DNA of 64,000 nt from Streptomyces rubrogriseus (GTDB taxonomy: Bacteria; Actinomycetota; Actinomycetes; Streptomycetales; Streptomycetaceae), in contig NZ_CP116256.1 of assembly GCF_027947575.1 (NCBI RefSeq), forward strand, positions 4,650,001-4,714,000. Direction: 5' to 3'. How positions within the stretch are numbered: position 1 is the stretch's first letter; the number at the start of each line of letters is the position of its first letter. Positions 50,979-59,842 of the stretch are shown one piece after another. A model generated the notes under the pieces. It did not search any database and was not told where the DNA came from. It was given only the letters and a program-made list of their open reading frames with translations. Position numbers and translations under genes: made by a program.

Positions 50979-51836
50979 TCAGGCCGACAGGAGCGCGACC
51001 TGGTCGCCGGTGAGTTCGAGGTCGGCCGCGGCGGCGGAGTCGCGGATGCTCGCGGGGCGCGAGGCGCCGGGGATCGGGATCACCACCGGCGCGAGTGCGA
51101 GCTGCCAGGCGAGTGCGACCTGGTGCACGCTGGTGCCGGTCTCGTCGGCGACCTGCTGGAACACGCCGTGCCGCGCCGCCAGTTCCTTGGCGTTGGCGAT
51201 ACCGCCGAGCGGGCTCCACGGCAGGAACGCGATACCGAGCCCGGCGCAGTGTTCGAGTTCGGACCGGCTGGAGCGGAAGGCGGGCGAGAACTGGTTCTGC
51301 ACCGACACGAGCCGCCCGCCGAGGACTTGGCGGGCCTCGTCGATCTGCGCGATGCCGGCGTTCGAGATCCCGGCCATCAGGATGACGCCCTCGTCGAGCA
51401 GTTCGCGGAGGGCTCCGACCGAGTCGGCGTACGGGACGCCGGGGTCGGGGCGGTGGAACTGGTAGAGGCCGATCGCCTCGACGCCGAGCCGACGGGCGGA
51501 CTCCTTGGCCGCACGCTTGAGGTATGCGGGGTCCCCGTTGCGCGTCCATGTGCCGTCACCGGGACGCAGGTGGCCGCCCTTGGTGGCGACGAGGACGTCC
51601 GCGGCGGGCGCACCGTACTCGCGCAGCGCGCGGGCGATGAGTTCCTCGTTGTGGCCCACCTCGTTCGCGTCACGGTGGTAGGAGTCGGCCGTGTCGATGA
51701 GGGTGACGCCGGCGTCGAGCGCGGCGTGGATGGTGGCGATCGACCGCTCCGGGTCCGGGCGCCCTTCGATCGACATCGGCATCCCGCCGAGGCCGATCGC
51801 GGAGACGGACCGGTCGCCGATGGTGCGCTGCTGCAT
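50979..51836 (-). CDS. Aldo/keto reductase
   Basis: 285 residues. Start block RSVSAIGLGGMPMSIEGRP, catalytic Asp/Tyr in LIDTADSYHRD, Lys in VATKGGHLRP, His in LYQFHRPDPGVPYADSVGAL, and the cofactor block ALAWQLALAPVVIPIPGASRPASI. NADPH-dependent carbonyl reductase. GAGGAGAGCC is the ribosome site. An inverted repeat upstream may be its operator. It probably shares a transcript with the second reductase downstream. Confidence 0.9.
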   Translation of the reverse strand: MQQRTIGDRSVSAIGLGGMPMSIEGRPDPERSIATIHAALDAGVTLIDTADSYHRDANEVGHNEELIARALREYGAPAADVLVATKGGHLRPGDGTWTRNGDPAYLKRAAKESARRLGVEAIGLYQFHRPDPGVPYADSVGALRELLDEGVILMAGISNAGIAQIDEARQVLGGRLVSVQNQFSPAFRSSRSELEHCAGLGIAFLPWSPLGGIANAKELAARHGVFQQVADETGTSVHQVALAWQLALAPVVIPIPGASRPASIRDSAAAADLELTGDQVALLSA

Positions 51837-51918
51837 GGCTCTCCTCGTCCTGGACGCTCTCGTGAGCGCGGGTGCCGCGCGAGTCCCCCGCGCTCACTCT
51901 AGGAATCGCTGATCCAGA

Positions 51919-51945
51919 AATCCAACAGCTGTGGTTTCTTGGATT
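51919..51945. promoter_or_regulatory. Inverted repeat upstream of aldo/keto reductase pair
   Basis: AATCCAA, 13 nt, TTGGATT, about 83 nt before the reductase start. A further ATCCA lies at 51912. The AT-rich patch in GC-rich DNA suggests a promoter-operator; the binding regulator is unknown. Confidence 0.5.
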
Positions 51946-52087
51946 CAGAAGTGCGGGAGGTGGATGAGGGACGGCGCACCCTCTCCTGTTCCCGGGCCGG
52001 AAACTCGGATGCGGGGCCGGCCCGGCCACCCCTAGGCTGCGGCCACGGGACGGGTGAACCACCTCATGGATCGAGGTTGCACGGCGT

Positions 52088-52810
52088 ATGACCAGTCAGC
52101 TGTTCGCGATCTGCTTCAACACCTCCGTGCCCTCGGACCTGGCGCGGTTCTGGTCCGGGGTCCTGGGCTGGGAGCTGTCCGCCGGCGCGGACGACGACCT
52201 CGCGGTCGTCCCGCCCGACGGCTCCGGGTACCGCCTTCGGTTCCTGCCGGGGCCAGCACCGAAGACCGGGCAGAACCGGGCGCACTTCGACCTCACCAGC
52301 GCGTCCCCCGAGGACCAGCGGGCGACGGTGGCCAGGGCGCTGCGTCTGGGCGGAAAACACATCGACGTGGGCCAGCTCCCGGAAGAGGGGCACGTGGTGC
52401 TCGCCGACCCGGACGGGAACGAGTTCTGCGTCATCGAGGCGGGCAACGACTTCCTGGCCGGCACCGGCGCCGTCGGAGCGCTGGCCTGCGACGGCACGCA
52501 GGAGGTCGGCTACTTCTGGAGTCAGGCGCTGCGCTGGCCGCTGGTCTGGGACCAGGACCAGGAGACCGCGATCCAGTCCCCGGCCGGCGGCACGAAGATC
52601 ACCTGGGGCGGTCCCCCGGTGGCGCCGAAGTCCGGCGCCAACCGGCTCCACCTCGAGCTGGCGCTGCCCGCCGACGCGGACTTCGAGGCGGAGACCGCCC
52701 GCCTGCTCTCGCTCGGCGCGACCCGCTCCGCAGCCGGTGAGGGGGCCCGGGGCCGGGCGTTCCTGCTCGACCCGGACGGCAACGAGTTCACGGTGACACA
52801 CGTCGGCTGA
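52088..52810 (+). CDS. Tandem VOC (glyoxalase-fold) protein
   Basis: 240 residues with two VOC domains. The first (about 5-118) ends in VVLADPDGNEFCVIEAG and the second (about 125-240) in AFLLDPDGNEFTVTHVG, the usual metal-site region ends. Inner parts such as FWSGVLGWELSAG and RAHFDLTS fit as well. Function is not determined; such proteins bind or detoxify small molecules. No neighbour suggests a pathway. Confidence 0.85.
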   Translation: MTSQLFAICFNTSVPSDLARFWSGVLGWELSAGADDDLAVVPPDGSGYRLRFLPGPAPKTGQNRAHFDLTSASPEDQRATVARALRLGGKHIDVGQLPEEGHVVLADPDGNEFCVIEAGNDFLAGTGAVGALACDGTQEVGYFWSQALRWPLVWDQDQETAIQSPAGGTKITWGGPPVAPKSGANRLHLELALPADADFEAETARLLSLGATRSAAGEGARGRAFLLDPDGNEFTVTHVG

Positions 52811-52879
52811 AGGACCGGTGCACAGCGCCCCACCGCGCGGGCGGCTTCGCGCCGCCGTCCGTCGTCCGCCGTCGCCCGC

Positions 52880-53431
52880 CTACCGTGTCCGTGAGCGCCG
52901 GTCGGCGGCCAGGACCGCCCAGACCTGCTTGTCGTAACGCACACCCTCGTACGGCCACGCCTCGCGTCGCACTCCTTCCAGTGTCATGCCGAGTCTCTCG
53001 GCCACCGCGGCACTGCGGTCGTTGTCCGCCCGGCAGTGCCATTCGGCCCGGTGCAGCCCCCGAACCGTGAAGGCCCAGTCCAGCAGCAGGCCGCAGGCCC
53101 GCGTGATCAGCCCCCGCCCCTCGGCCGACGGCTCCAGCCAGCAGCCGATCTCGCAGTTGCCGAAGGCCGCGTCGAACTGGGTGAACATCACGCCTCCGAC
53201 CAGTACTTCCTCGCTCCACAGGCCGTACAGACGGGCGCCGTCGGCGGCCTGGCGTGCGGCGTACCGCTCGAGGGTGGCCCGCGCTCCGTCCGTGTCGCGG
53301 GTGACGAAGCCGGGCCCGACCCAGGGGCGGATGTGCTCACGGGCCCGGTCCAGATGCCCCGCGAACTCCTCGGCCTGCCACACCTCCAGCGGGCCGAGTC
53401 GAGCAGCGCCACCCAGCGACATCGAGAACAT
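52880..53431 (-). CDS. GNAT N-acetyltransferase (RimJ/RimL-like)
   Basis: 183 residues of the GNAT type 3 group. FGNCEIGCWLEPSAEGRGLITRACGLLLDWAF holds the acetyl-CoA loop (EGRGLITRA) and LHRAEWHCRADNDRSAAVAERLGMTLEGVRRE is the C-terminal signature. RimL-like enzymes acetylate N-termini or small molecules. It is divergent from a TetR gene across 51 nt that holds an imperfect inverted repeat, so it may be the TetR target. Confidence 0.88.
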   Translation of the reverse strand: MFSMSLGGAARLGPLEVWQAEEFAGHLDRAREHIRPWVGPGFVTRDTDGARATLERYAARQAADGARLYGLWSEEVLVGGVMFTQFDAAFGNCEIGCWLEPSAEGRGLITRACGLLLDWAFTVRGLHRAEWHCRADNDRSAAVAERLGMTLEGVRREAWPYEGVRYDKQVWAVLAADRRSRTR

Positions 53432-53445
53432 GAGAGCCTCCCCGT

Positions 53446-53468
53446 TTGCACAACAACTGTTATGGCAA
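53446..53468. promoter_or_regulatory. Imperfect inverted repeat between GNAT and TetR genes
   Basis: TTGCACAACA and TGTTATGGCAA face each other, with AACA-AC-TGTT as core. Location between divergent genes suits a TetR operator governing both. Confidence 0.5.
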
Positions 53469-53482
53469 TGTACCGTGGCGGC

Positions 53483-54076
53483 ATGCCACGCACCAAGGGA
53501 GATCACGAGGCCCGGCGGCAGGACGTCTCCGCGGCGGTCTGGCAGGTCATGGCCACCCGCGGCTTCGCGGGCCTGACCCTGCGTGCCGTGGCCGCCCGAC
53601 TCGGCGCGACCACGGGCCTGCTCACCCATTACTTCCCCACCAAGCGCGCCTTGGTCGCCTACGCCCTCGACCTGCTCGAACAGCGCACTCTCTCCCGCCC
53701 CCGCCGCGGTGCCGACCGGGGCCCGGCCACCCTCAGGGACGCCCTGCTGGACATCCTGCCGCTGACCCCCGAGGCCACGGACAGCAACCGCGTCTGGGTC
53801 TCCTCCTGGGACGCCGCGCTCTCCGACCCGGCCCTGAGCACCGACTACGCCCGCAAGTACGCCGAGGGCCGTGAAAGGCTGCGCGCCCGGGTGGTCGCGG
53901 CGCAGGAACGCGGCGAACTGGCCCCGGGCGACCCCGCGCAGGTCGCGGCCGCCGCGCAGTCGTTCGTACTCGGGCTGGTGGTCCAAGCCCTGTTCGACCC
54001 GGTGACGTTCACGCCGCAGCGCCAGGTCGAGTTGCTGGACGACTACCTGGCCGCCCTGGCCGCCGGGGCGCGGTAG
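53483..54076 (+). CDS. TetR-family regulator
   Basis: 197 residues. The N-terminal DNA-binding domain is RQDVSAAVWQVMATRGFAGLTLRAVAARLGATTGLLTHYFPTKRALVAYAL (about 10-60). The C-terminal part is of the BetI/TetR_C_6-like type. It begins 15 nt after the inverted repeat and is divergent from the GNAT gene. Its stop is one nucleotide from that of the convergent hydrolase gene, so no terminator fits between. Confidence 0.9.
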   Translation: MPRTKGDHEARRQDVSAAVWQVMATRGFAGLTLRAVAARLGATTGLLTHYFPTKRALVAYALDLLEQRTLSRPRRGADRGPATLRDALLDILPLTPEATDSNRVWVSSWDAALSDPALSTDYARKYAEGRERLRARVVAAQERGELAPGDPAQVAAAAQSFVLGLVVQALFDPVTFTPQRQVELLDDYLAALAAGAR

Positions 54077-54077
54077 T

Positions 54078-55550
54078 TCACTCGCCCGGTCGCGCCGCGC
54101 AGGCGAGGTCCCGCGCGGGGCGTTCCCCGGTGGTGAGGAACCCGGTCGCCGCGTCGTTGGCGCAGGTGTTGCGACCGTACGGGTAGACACCGTGGCCGCC
54201 CTGGTCGGCGGTCACCATCGTCGCCCGCCCGCCGAAGGCGCGCCGCAGTTCCCTGGCGCCGGCCAGCGGCGTGCCCGGGTCGCGTTCGTTCTGCAGCATC
54301 AGCACGTTCGACGGCCCCGTGCCGGTGATGCGCACCGGCGGTTCGGTTCCTTCCCGCGGCCAGAACGCGCAGGGGTTGATGCTCGCCGTGGAGCCGCCCA
54401 GCATGGGGTACCTGCGCCGGTCCACGGCGACGTTGCGCTGGTACTCCCGGACCGTCCCCGGCCAGCGCGAGTCACCGCACACCACGGCGAAGCGCGCGGC
54501 CATCAGGTTCTCCAGGCCCGCGGGCGGCTCCGGCAGCGGCAGTGACCCGCCCGTGTCGACTGCCTGCCAGAACTCGGCGAGCCGGGGCATGGAGGCGTCG
54601 GTGTAGAGGCTGTCGAAGGTGTAGCCGCGGAACGCGGTCCCGTCCACGTCCTGGTACGGCTTCGCGTCCAGCCGCTCCGCGAGTTCGAAGTACTTGTCGG
54701 TGACCTCCTCCCTCGTGGAGCCCAGGCCGTACTCGGGGTGGGCCACGGCGAACGCGGCGAAGTCGGGGAAGCGGTCCTCCAGTCCTCGGGCGAACAGCCG
54801 CATGGCCGTGACGTCGTAGCCGCCGGGACCCATGTTGCTGTCGAGCACGATCCGGTCACCGCGCCGCGGGAACAGCGTCGCGTAGACCGCGCCGAGGTAA
54901 CTGCCGTAGGAGGCGCCGAGGTACGACAGCTTCGGCTCGCCCAGCGCCGCCCGGAGGCGGTCCATGTCACGTGCCGTGTTGGCGGTGGTGGCGTGCGGCA
55001 GCATCCACGCCGTCCGCGAGTCGCCGCACTGTTCGGCGATCTTCCGCGCGTTCCCCGCCTCCCGCGTGACGTCGGCCGCGGTGTGCGCGTACGGCGGGAA
55101 GTTGCCCCGCCACTGCTGCTCCTGTGTCAGGTCGCAGGTCACCGGCGTACTGCGGCCGACACCGCGCGGGTCGAAGCCGATGATGTCGTAGGAGTCGAGC
55201 ACCTCCTGCGGCAGCCCCGAGGCGGCCAGCACGGCCGGGTAGACGAGGCCCGAGCCGCCCGGGCCGCCCGGGTTGGTCAACAGGACGCCACGCCGTCGCG
55301 CCGGCTTCTCGCTCGCCAGCCGGGAGACGGCGATCTCTATCCGACGGCCGTCCGGATCGCGGTAGTCCAGCGGGACGCGGAGTGTCGAGCACCGCAGACG
55401 GGGCGCGGCGGCGCCCTCGGGGCACGGGCCCCACCGCAGGGCGCCCGGCGCCGACGCGGTCGTCGCCGCCTCCGGCGGGGCGGCCGACGCGGGCAGCGCG
55501 GTCACCGCCAACGCGGTGGCGGCGAGCGCGAGTGACAGGCTTCTGCGCAT
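54078..55550 (-). CDS. Secreted tripeptidyl aminopeptidase-like alpha/beta hydrolase (Tap/SlpD type)
   Basis: 490 residues. Signal peptide about 1-23 (ALPASA). Then the Tap fold: GVLLTNPGGPGGSGL oxyanion region, DIIGFDPRGVGRSTPV, nucleophile GASYGSYLG (Ser about 202), Asp in LMLQNERDPGTPLAGAREL and His in TADQGGHGVY. These enzymes remove tripeptides from secreted proteins or act on other peptides outside the cell. AGGAGG lies 7-8 nt before the ATG. The C-terminal TAP-like domain is complete. Confidence 0.9.
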   Translation of the reverse strand: MRRSLSLALAATALAVTALPASAAPPEAATTASAPGALRWGPCPEGAAAPRLRCSTLRVPLDYRDPDGRRIEIAVSRLASEKPARRRGVLLTNPGGPGGSGLVYPAVLAASGLPQEVLDSYDIIGFDPRGVGRSTPVTCDLTQEQQWRGNFPPYAHTAADVTREAGNARKIAEQCGDSRTAWMLPHATTANTARDMDRLRAALGEPKLSYLGASYGSYLGAVYATLFPRRGDRIVLDSNMGPGGYDVTAMRLFARGLEDRFPDFAAFAVAHPEYGLGSTREEVTDKYFELAERLDAKPYQDVDGTAFRGYTFDSLYTDASMPRLAEFWQAVDTGGSLPLPEPPAGLENLMAARFAVVCGDSRWPGTVREYQRNVAVDRRRYPMLGGSTASINPCAFWPREGTEPPVRITGTGPSNVLMLQNERDPGTPLAGARELRRAFGGRATMVTADQGGHGVYPYGRNTCANDAATGFLTTGERPARDLACAARPGE

Positions 55551-55736
55551 GAGGTGTCCTCCTGGTGGGGGGTTGACCGGCACGGATCGAGTCTGTTCGG
55601 CGTCGGCGGCCGGTACATCGGCCGGGCGGACCGGCTCCGTCTCCGACCCGGGGCGAGGTGCCGGTTGGACCTGGGTCCAAGGCGCATCGGTCCCCGGTCT
55701 GATCCGCCGGGCGCACGGTGCGGCGACAATGGCGTG

Positions 55737-56930
55737 GTGAACACGGACGATGTGCCGCGGCTCGGGGCGTGGCAGCACGCATGGCGGCTGACGGTGGCCG
55801 CGGTCGTGAGTCTGCCGGTCTGGCTCTCGACCCTCGCGCTGATGCGGAGCCGGTCCGGCGAGCCGGGGTCCTGGCTCCTCGTCGGCGATCCGCTGGTGGC
55901 CCTGGGCTGCCTGACGCTGCTCCGGTGGCGGCGGCGGTGGCCCGTCGCGGTCGCCGTGACCGTCACGGTCGCCTCGGCCGCGTCGGCGCTCGCCACGGGC
56001 GCCGCGCTGTTGGCGCTGTGCTCGGTCGCCACCCGCCGCCGTCCGGCGGAGATCGGGATCGTCGTCCTGGCCTACGTGACCGCGTCACGGCTCGCCGGCG
56101 AGGTCTACGCGGTGCAGGGTTCGGCCGACTCGATGTGGTGGGTCCAGGTCGTGGTGCCGGCGCTGACCGCGGGGATCGCGGTGGCCGCGGGCATGGCGGT
56201 CGGGGCACGGCGGGCCGAGGTGCGGTCCCTGCGCGAGCGGGCGGAGAGCGCGGAACGGGAGCAGAGCGCGCGGGCGGCGCAGGTACGGGCCCAGGAGCGC
56301 AACCGGATAGCCCGCGAGATGCACGACGTCCTCGCCCACCGCATCTCGCTGGTGGCCATGCAGGCCGGGGTTCTCGACCACCGCGGTGACCTCTCGGCCG
56401 ACGAGAACCGGGTCCTGGTCCACGGCATCGCCGAGGGAGCCCACCAGGCACTGGAGGAGCTGCGGGAGGTCCTCGGCGTGCTACGAGCGGACCCCGGCCG
56501 CCCGGAACCGCCGCAGCCCTCCCTCGACCGCGTGCCCGAGCTGGTGGCCGACACCCGCGCCTCGGGCCTCGACGTCAGGTTCACCAGCACCGTGACCGCG
56601 GCCCCGCCCGACGGCGTCGGACGGACCTGCTACCGGATCGTCCAGGAAGCGCTGACCAACGCCGCCAAGCACGCGCCCGGCGCGGTGGTGCGGGTCACCC
56701 TCGACGGCGCCGCGGGCGGCACGCTCGACATCGGCGTCCGCAACGGACCGGCTCCGCTGCGCCCCGCACGGCCGCCGGCCTCCGGCTTCGGCCTGCTGGG
56801 CCTCGGCGAACGCATCACCGTCGCCGGCGGCGAACTGGGCCACCGCCCCACGCCCGACGGCGGGTACGTCCTCACCGCACGGCTGCCCTGGCCGGACGGC
56901 GCCGCCCACCGCCATGAAAGGGGCGCATGA
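55737..56930 (+). CDS. Two-component sensor histidine kinase (NarL-type partner)
   Basis: 397 residues. Several membrane helices occupy about 12-35, 45-100 and 105-155, with a short coiled coil after them (RSLRERAESAEREQSARAAQ). The dimerisation/phosphoacceptor box is ERNRIAREMHDVLAHRISL with His196. The ATPase domain has NAAKHAPGA and GFGLLGLGERI. This is the Streptomyces HPK7-like class that senses membrane or envelope conditions. It overlaps the response regulator start region. The sensor part has no recognisable ligand domain. Confidence 0.92.
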   Translation: MNTDDVPRLGAWQHAWRLTVAAVVSLPVWLSTLALMRSRSGEPGSWLLVGDPLVALGCLTLLRWRRRWPVAVAVTVTVASAASALATGAALLALCSVATRRRPAEIGIVVLAYVTASRLAGEVYAVQGSADSMWWVQVVVPALTAGIAVAAGMAVGARRAEVRSLRERAESAEREQSARAAQVRAQERNRIAREMHDVLAHRISLVAMQAGVLDHRGDLSADENRVLVHGIAEGAHQALEELREVLGVLRADPGRPEPPQPSLDRVPELVADTRASGLDVRFTSTVTAAPPDGVGRTCYRIVQEALTNAAKHAPGAVVRVTLDGAAGGTLDIGVRNGPAPLRPARPPASGFGLLGLGERITVAGGELGHRPTPDGGYVLTARLPWPDGAAHRHERGA

Positions 56931-57704
56931 GTGGTCAGCCGACACGACCGCGTTTCCGAGCCCGGTCCCGGGGCCGGGACCGATCCCGGGACTGGGACCG
57001 GGACCGTACGGATCGTCATCGTCGACGACGAGCAACTGGTGCGGATGGCCCTGCGGCTCGTCATCGACGGCGAACCGGACCTGACCGTCGTGGCGGAGGC
57101 GGCCGACGGGGACACCGCCCTCGCCGTGGTGGACGAACAGCGGCCCGACGTGGTGCTGATGGACGTACGGATGCCGGGCCGGGACGGTCTGGACACGACC
57201 CGGGAGCTGCTCGCCCGTCCCGCGCCGCCACGGGTGCTGATGCTGACCACCTTCGACTCCGACGACCTCGTGCTCGGGGCGCTGCGTGCCGGGGCGCTCG
57301 GCTTCGTCCTCAAGGACACCCCTCCCCCGCGCATCCTCGACGCGGTGCGGACCGTCGCGGACGGCCATCCGGCGCTGTCCCCGGCGGCAACGGCACGAGT
57401 GATCGCCGCGGCCACGGCCCCGGACTCCGCACACAGCCGGGACCGCACCCGCGAGGCCGCGCGCGAACGGCTGTCCGTGCTGACGGAGCGGGAGTGGGAG
57501 ACCGCCCGGGCCGTCGCGGACGGGCTGGGCAACCCGGAGATCGCCGAACGGCTGCGCATCACCGTCGCCACGGTCAAGGCGCACACCGGCAGTCTGTTCG
57601 CCAAGCTGGGGGTCGAGAACCGGGTCCAGATCGCGCTCCTGGTCCGCGACGCGGGGCATCCGACCTGCCGGCGTGCTACCGATCGCCCTTCGGATGCCGG
57701 ATGA
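56931..57704 (+). CDS. Two-component response regulator, NarL/LuxR family
   Basis: 257 residues. A glycine/threonine-proline tail (about 1-24) precedes the receiver domain, with phosphoacceptor Asp78 in VVLMDVRMPGRDGLD and Lys in FVLKDTPP. The C-terminal LuxR helix is LTEREWETARAVADGLGNPEIAERLRITVATVKAHTGSLFAKLGVENR. The GTG start at 56931 lies just after the kinase stop (56928-56930). Targets are not evident nearby. Confidence 0.9.
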   Translation: MVSRHDRVSEPGPGAGTDPGTGTGTVRIVIVDDEQLVRMALRLVIDGEPDLTVVAEAADGDTALAVVDEQRPDVVLMDVRMPGRDGLDTTRELLARPAPPRVLMLTTFDSDDLVLGALRAGALGFVLKDTPPPRILDAVRTVADGHPALSPAATARVIAAATAPDSAHSRDRTREAARERLSVLTEREWETARAVADGLGNPEIAERLRITVATVKAHTGSLFAKLGVENRVQIALLVRDAGHPTCRRATDRPSDAG

Positions 57705-57750
57705 TCACGGCGACCGGCGCCGTCTCCCTTCCGGCCGGCCGCCGGTCAAC

Positions 57751-57790
57751 GGGTGAGGCCGACGGTCAGCGGGTGAGGCCGGCGGTCAGG
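57751..57790. repeat. Tandem 20-nt duplication at the 3' end of the EF-hand gene
   Basis: 57751-57770 and 57771-57790 differ at two bases. The second copy encodes the last residues and stop of the EF-hand protein; the first copy repeats that coding end just past the stop, so GLTR-stop occurs twice. Confidence 0.8.
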
Positions 57791-58305
57791 TGGTCGCCGG
57801 GGATGCCGGACTTCTCGGGCCGGTAGTAGTCCCTGATGCCGTCCGCCCAGGTGGCCACCCGGATTCGGTCGCCGTCGTCCGGCTCGAAGGCATCGAACAA
57901 CGTCTCGATGTTGCGCCGTTCGAACCCGATGGCGATCATCAGCGCGACGAACTCGGGCCGCGCGACGAGGCCGTCGCCCTCCGGGTCCCCCATCGCGGCC
58001 AGCGCCTCGGCGAACTCGTCCACGGCGGTGTCGAAGCGCTGCGGGTCGAGGACGACGGAGGTGAACTCCTCGGGGCTGATCCGGCCGTCGCCGTTGGCGT
58101 CCAACTCGGTCCGGAGCGTGTCCCAGTAGCCGCCGAAGGACGCGGTGAGCCGCTCCTTCACCGCGTCGCGGGCCGCGGGCACGGCCGCCGTGACGCGGCC
58201 GCTCATGAGGTCGAAGTCGGCCTGCTCCAGGTAGCCGTTCCCGTCGGCGTCGAAGAGGGAGAAGACCAACTGGACGCGATCCGTCGCCTCGCTGGTGGGC
58301 GTCAT
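57766..58305 (-). CDS. EF-hand calcium-binding protein (calerythrin/CabB-like)
   Basis: 179 residues. Four loops: DADGNGYLEQAD at 19, DANGDGRISPEE at 69, DPEGDGLVARPE at 107 and a weaker EPDDGDRIRVAT near 141. The first three keep the acidic ligands at positions 1, 3, 5 and 12 (or a close match); the fourth lacks an acidic first residue. The spacing is that of the sarcoplasmic/calerythrin-type proteins found in Streptomyces. A calcium buffer or sensor role is likely. ATG at 58305. Confidence 0.9.
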   Translation of the reverse strand: MTPTSEATDRVQLVFSLFDADGNGYLEQADFDLMSGRVTAAVPAARDAVKERLTASFGGYWDTLRTELDANGDGRISPEEFTSVVLDPQRFDTAVDEFAEALAAMGDPEGDGLVARPEFVALMIAIGFERRNIETLFDAFEPDDGDRIRVATWADGIRDYYRPEKSGIPGDHLTAGLTR

Positions 58306-58614
58306 GGTGCACCTCGGACTTTCGGTATGGACGGCTTCCGGCTGAGTGCGCCGGCATCACCTCCGGCGGCTCGTCCACTATCGGCCCGCTGCCGCCGCCG
58401 CGTCGGCGAAAGGGGCCGGGAACACCCGAACGGGCGGAAATCGCGCGGTCGTTGTGTGAAGCGCCGTTGCCCTGGACACGACTTGAGGTCCTCCTCGGTG
58501 GCGAGCGGCGAAGCGGGGGTCGCCGCCAGGTCGCAACTCCTTCGCGCAGCACGGTGCCCGCACCGCTTGCGGGAAGCGGTGCGGGCACCGTGGTGAGAAG
58601 CCGGTCGAGCGGCG
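58306..58614. other. Gene-free stretch holding EF-hand promoter and terminator hairpin
   Basis: 309 nt without a recognisable gene. The left part must contain the EF-hand promoter, and a 19-bp perfect hairpin lies at 58550-58592. No other repeat or gene is visible. Confidence 0.6.
58550..58592. terminator. Very strong hairpin after DUF4190 gene
   Basis: A perfect 19-bp stem (CACGGTGCCCGCACCGCTT with its complement) surrounds a 5-nt loop, 22 nt beyond the stop of the DUF4190 gene on the minus strand. The stem length and zero mismatches are unusual for a plain terminator. Confidence 0.85.
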
Positions 58615-58887
58615 TCAGCCGATGTGCCAGGAGAAGCTGCCGCCGTTGTTGGCCGCCACGGCGAACATCACGATCATGAGCAGGATGTCGACCACTCCGA
58701 GGCCGAGTGCCCACTTGGCCATGGTGGATCCGGTCTGCCGCAGCGCCACGGCACCGAAGACGATGGCGAGCGGGCCCAGGACGATCGGCAGGATGAAGAG
58801 TCCGACGATGCCGCAGACCAGTCCGGCGATCGCCAGTCCGCTGGTCCTGCCGCCCCTTCGGGTTCCTGTTCTGCTGTAGGTCGCCAT
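58615..58887 (-). CDS. DUF4190 two-helix membrane protein
   Basis: 90 residues. An arginine-rich N-terminus is followed by two hydrophobic helices (about 17-49 and 58-79) linked by GAVALRQTG, a complete DUF4190 pattern. The role of the family is unknown. It stands alone between a terminator and a TetR gene; the ATG at 58887 lies 8 nt after GGGAGAAAG. Confidence 0.85.
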   Translation of the reverse strand: MATYSRTGTRRGGRTSGLAIAGLVCGIVGLFILPIVLGPLAIVFGAVALRQTGSTMAKWALGLGVVDILLMIVMFAVAANNGGSFSWHIG

Positions 58888-59021
58888 GCTTTCTCCCGAA
58901 CTGTCGTGGATCAGTGGGTATCTCCTTGGCTAACCATCGAGTTGCCGCTCGATGTCGATTCACACCTACGGATCGTCACCGCGAGACCGCCCGGAGCGCC
59001 GCACGCCGGACCTCTACGACT

Positions 59022-59735
59022 TCACATCTCCGGTGCCGTCACGGTCAGTTCGGCGGCGATGCCGTCCAGCAGGGTGTCGAGGACCACGGGGTAGGCACTG
59101 TGCGGCATGCGGGCCGCGAGCCGCTCGGCGGTCGCGGCGATGTTCGGGTGGGTCTCGGCGGGCAGCCGGGCGTAGGTGGTCCCCCACATGTCCTCGTCGG
59201 ACCTGCGGGCTTCCTCCGGAAGGGCCAGTGAACCCGCGTCGAGCGCCGCGAAGGCGAGGGCCAGGTCGATGAACGCGTGGTAGAAGCGGACCGCGGCCCG
59301 ATCGGTCAGCCCGGCGCCCCTCAGCAGACCGAGGATCGCCTCGTCCACCGCTATCTCGCGCGGCCGTCCGCTGACCCGGCTGGCGGTGAGCACCGCCGCC
59401 TGGGGATGGGCGAGGTACGAGGAGTGCAGGGCGAGACCGAGGGAGCGGAGGTCCGCGCGCCAGTCGCCCTGCGCCGTCCACCCGTCCAGGGCCTGCCCCA
59501 TCAGCTCGTTGCCGACGGCCCGTGCCAGGTCGTCCATGCCGGCGAAATAGCGGTACAGGGCGCTCGGGTCCGCCCCCAGTGCCGCGCCCAGACGCCGGGC
59601 GGTCAGTCCGCCGGTGCCGTGCTCGCGCAGCATCCGCAGCGCGGTCCGCACGATCAGGCCCTCCGAGAGCACCGCGCCCTGCCGAGTCGGCCTGCGCCTG
59701 CGTCGCGCCTCCTCGGGCACCACCTTCTTCGGCAT
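59022..59735 (-). CDS. TetR-family regulator with TetR_C_1-like domain
   Basis: 237 residues. After a basic lead (EEARRRRRPTRQG) the helix-turn-helix is GLTARRLGAALGADPSALYRYFAGMDDL (about 45-72). The C-terminal domain is of the TetR tetracycline-repressor-like class. It is divergent from a saccharopine-dehydrogenase-like gene, with a small inverted repeat between them, so that enzyme is its likely target. ATG at 59735. Confidence 0.9.
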   Translation of the reverse strand: MPKKVVPEEARRRRRPTRQGAVLSEGLIVRTALRMLREHGTGGLTARRLGAALGADPSALYRYFAGMDDLARAVGNELMGQALDGWTAQGDWRADLRSLGLALHSSYLAHPQAAVLTASRVSGRPREIAVDEAILGLLRGAGLTDRAAVRFYHAFIDLALAFAALDAGSLALPEEARRSDEDMWGTTYARLPAETHPNIAATAERLAARMPHSAYPVVLDTLLDGIAAELTVTAPEM

Positions 59736-59756
59736 CCGCCCGCTCCCGTCTTTATG

Positions 59757-59768
59757 CCAACACGGTTG
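59757..59768. promoter_or_regulatory. Short inverted repeat between TetR and saccharopine dehydrogenase-like gene
   Basis: CAAC-ACG-GTTG at 59758-59768 lies in the 107-nt intergenic region, overlapping a TTGACC that may be a -35 hexamer. It is short, so support is moderate. Confidence 0.4.
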
Positions 59769-59842
59769 ACCTTACAGCAGCCGGTCCTGTTGCATCGGGG
59801 TCGCTCCGGAGGCAGCGGCCTCCCGCACGAAAGGTCTCTGTC

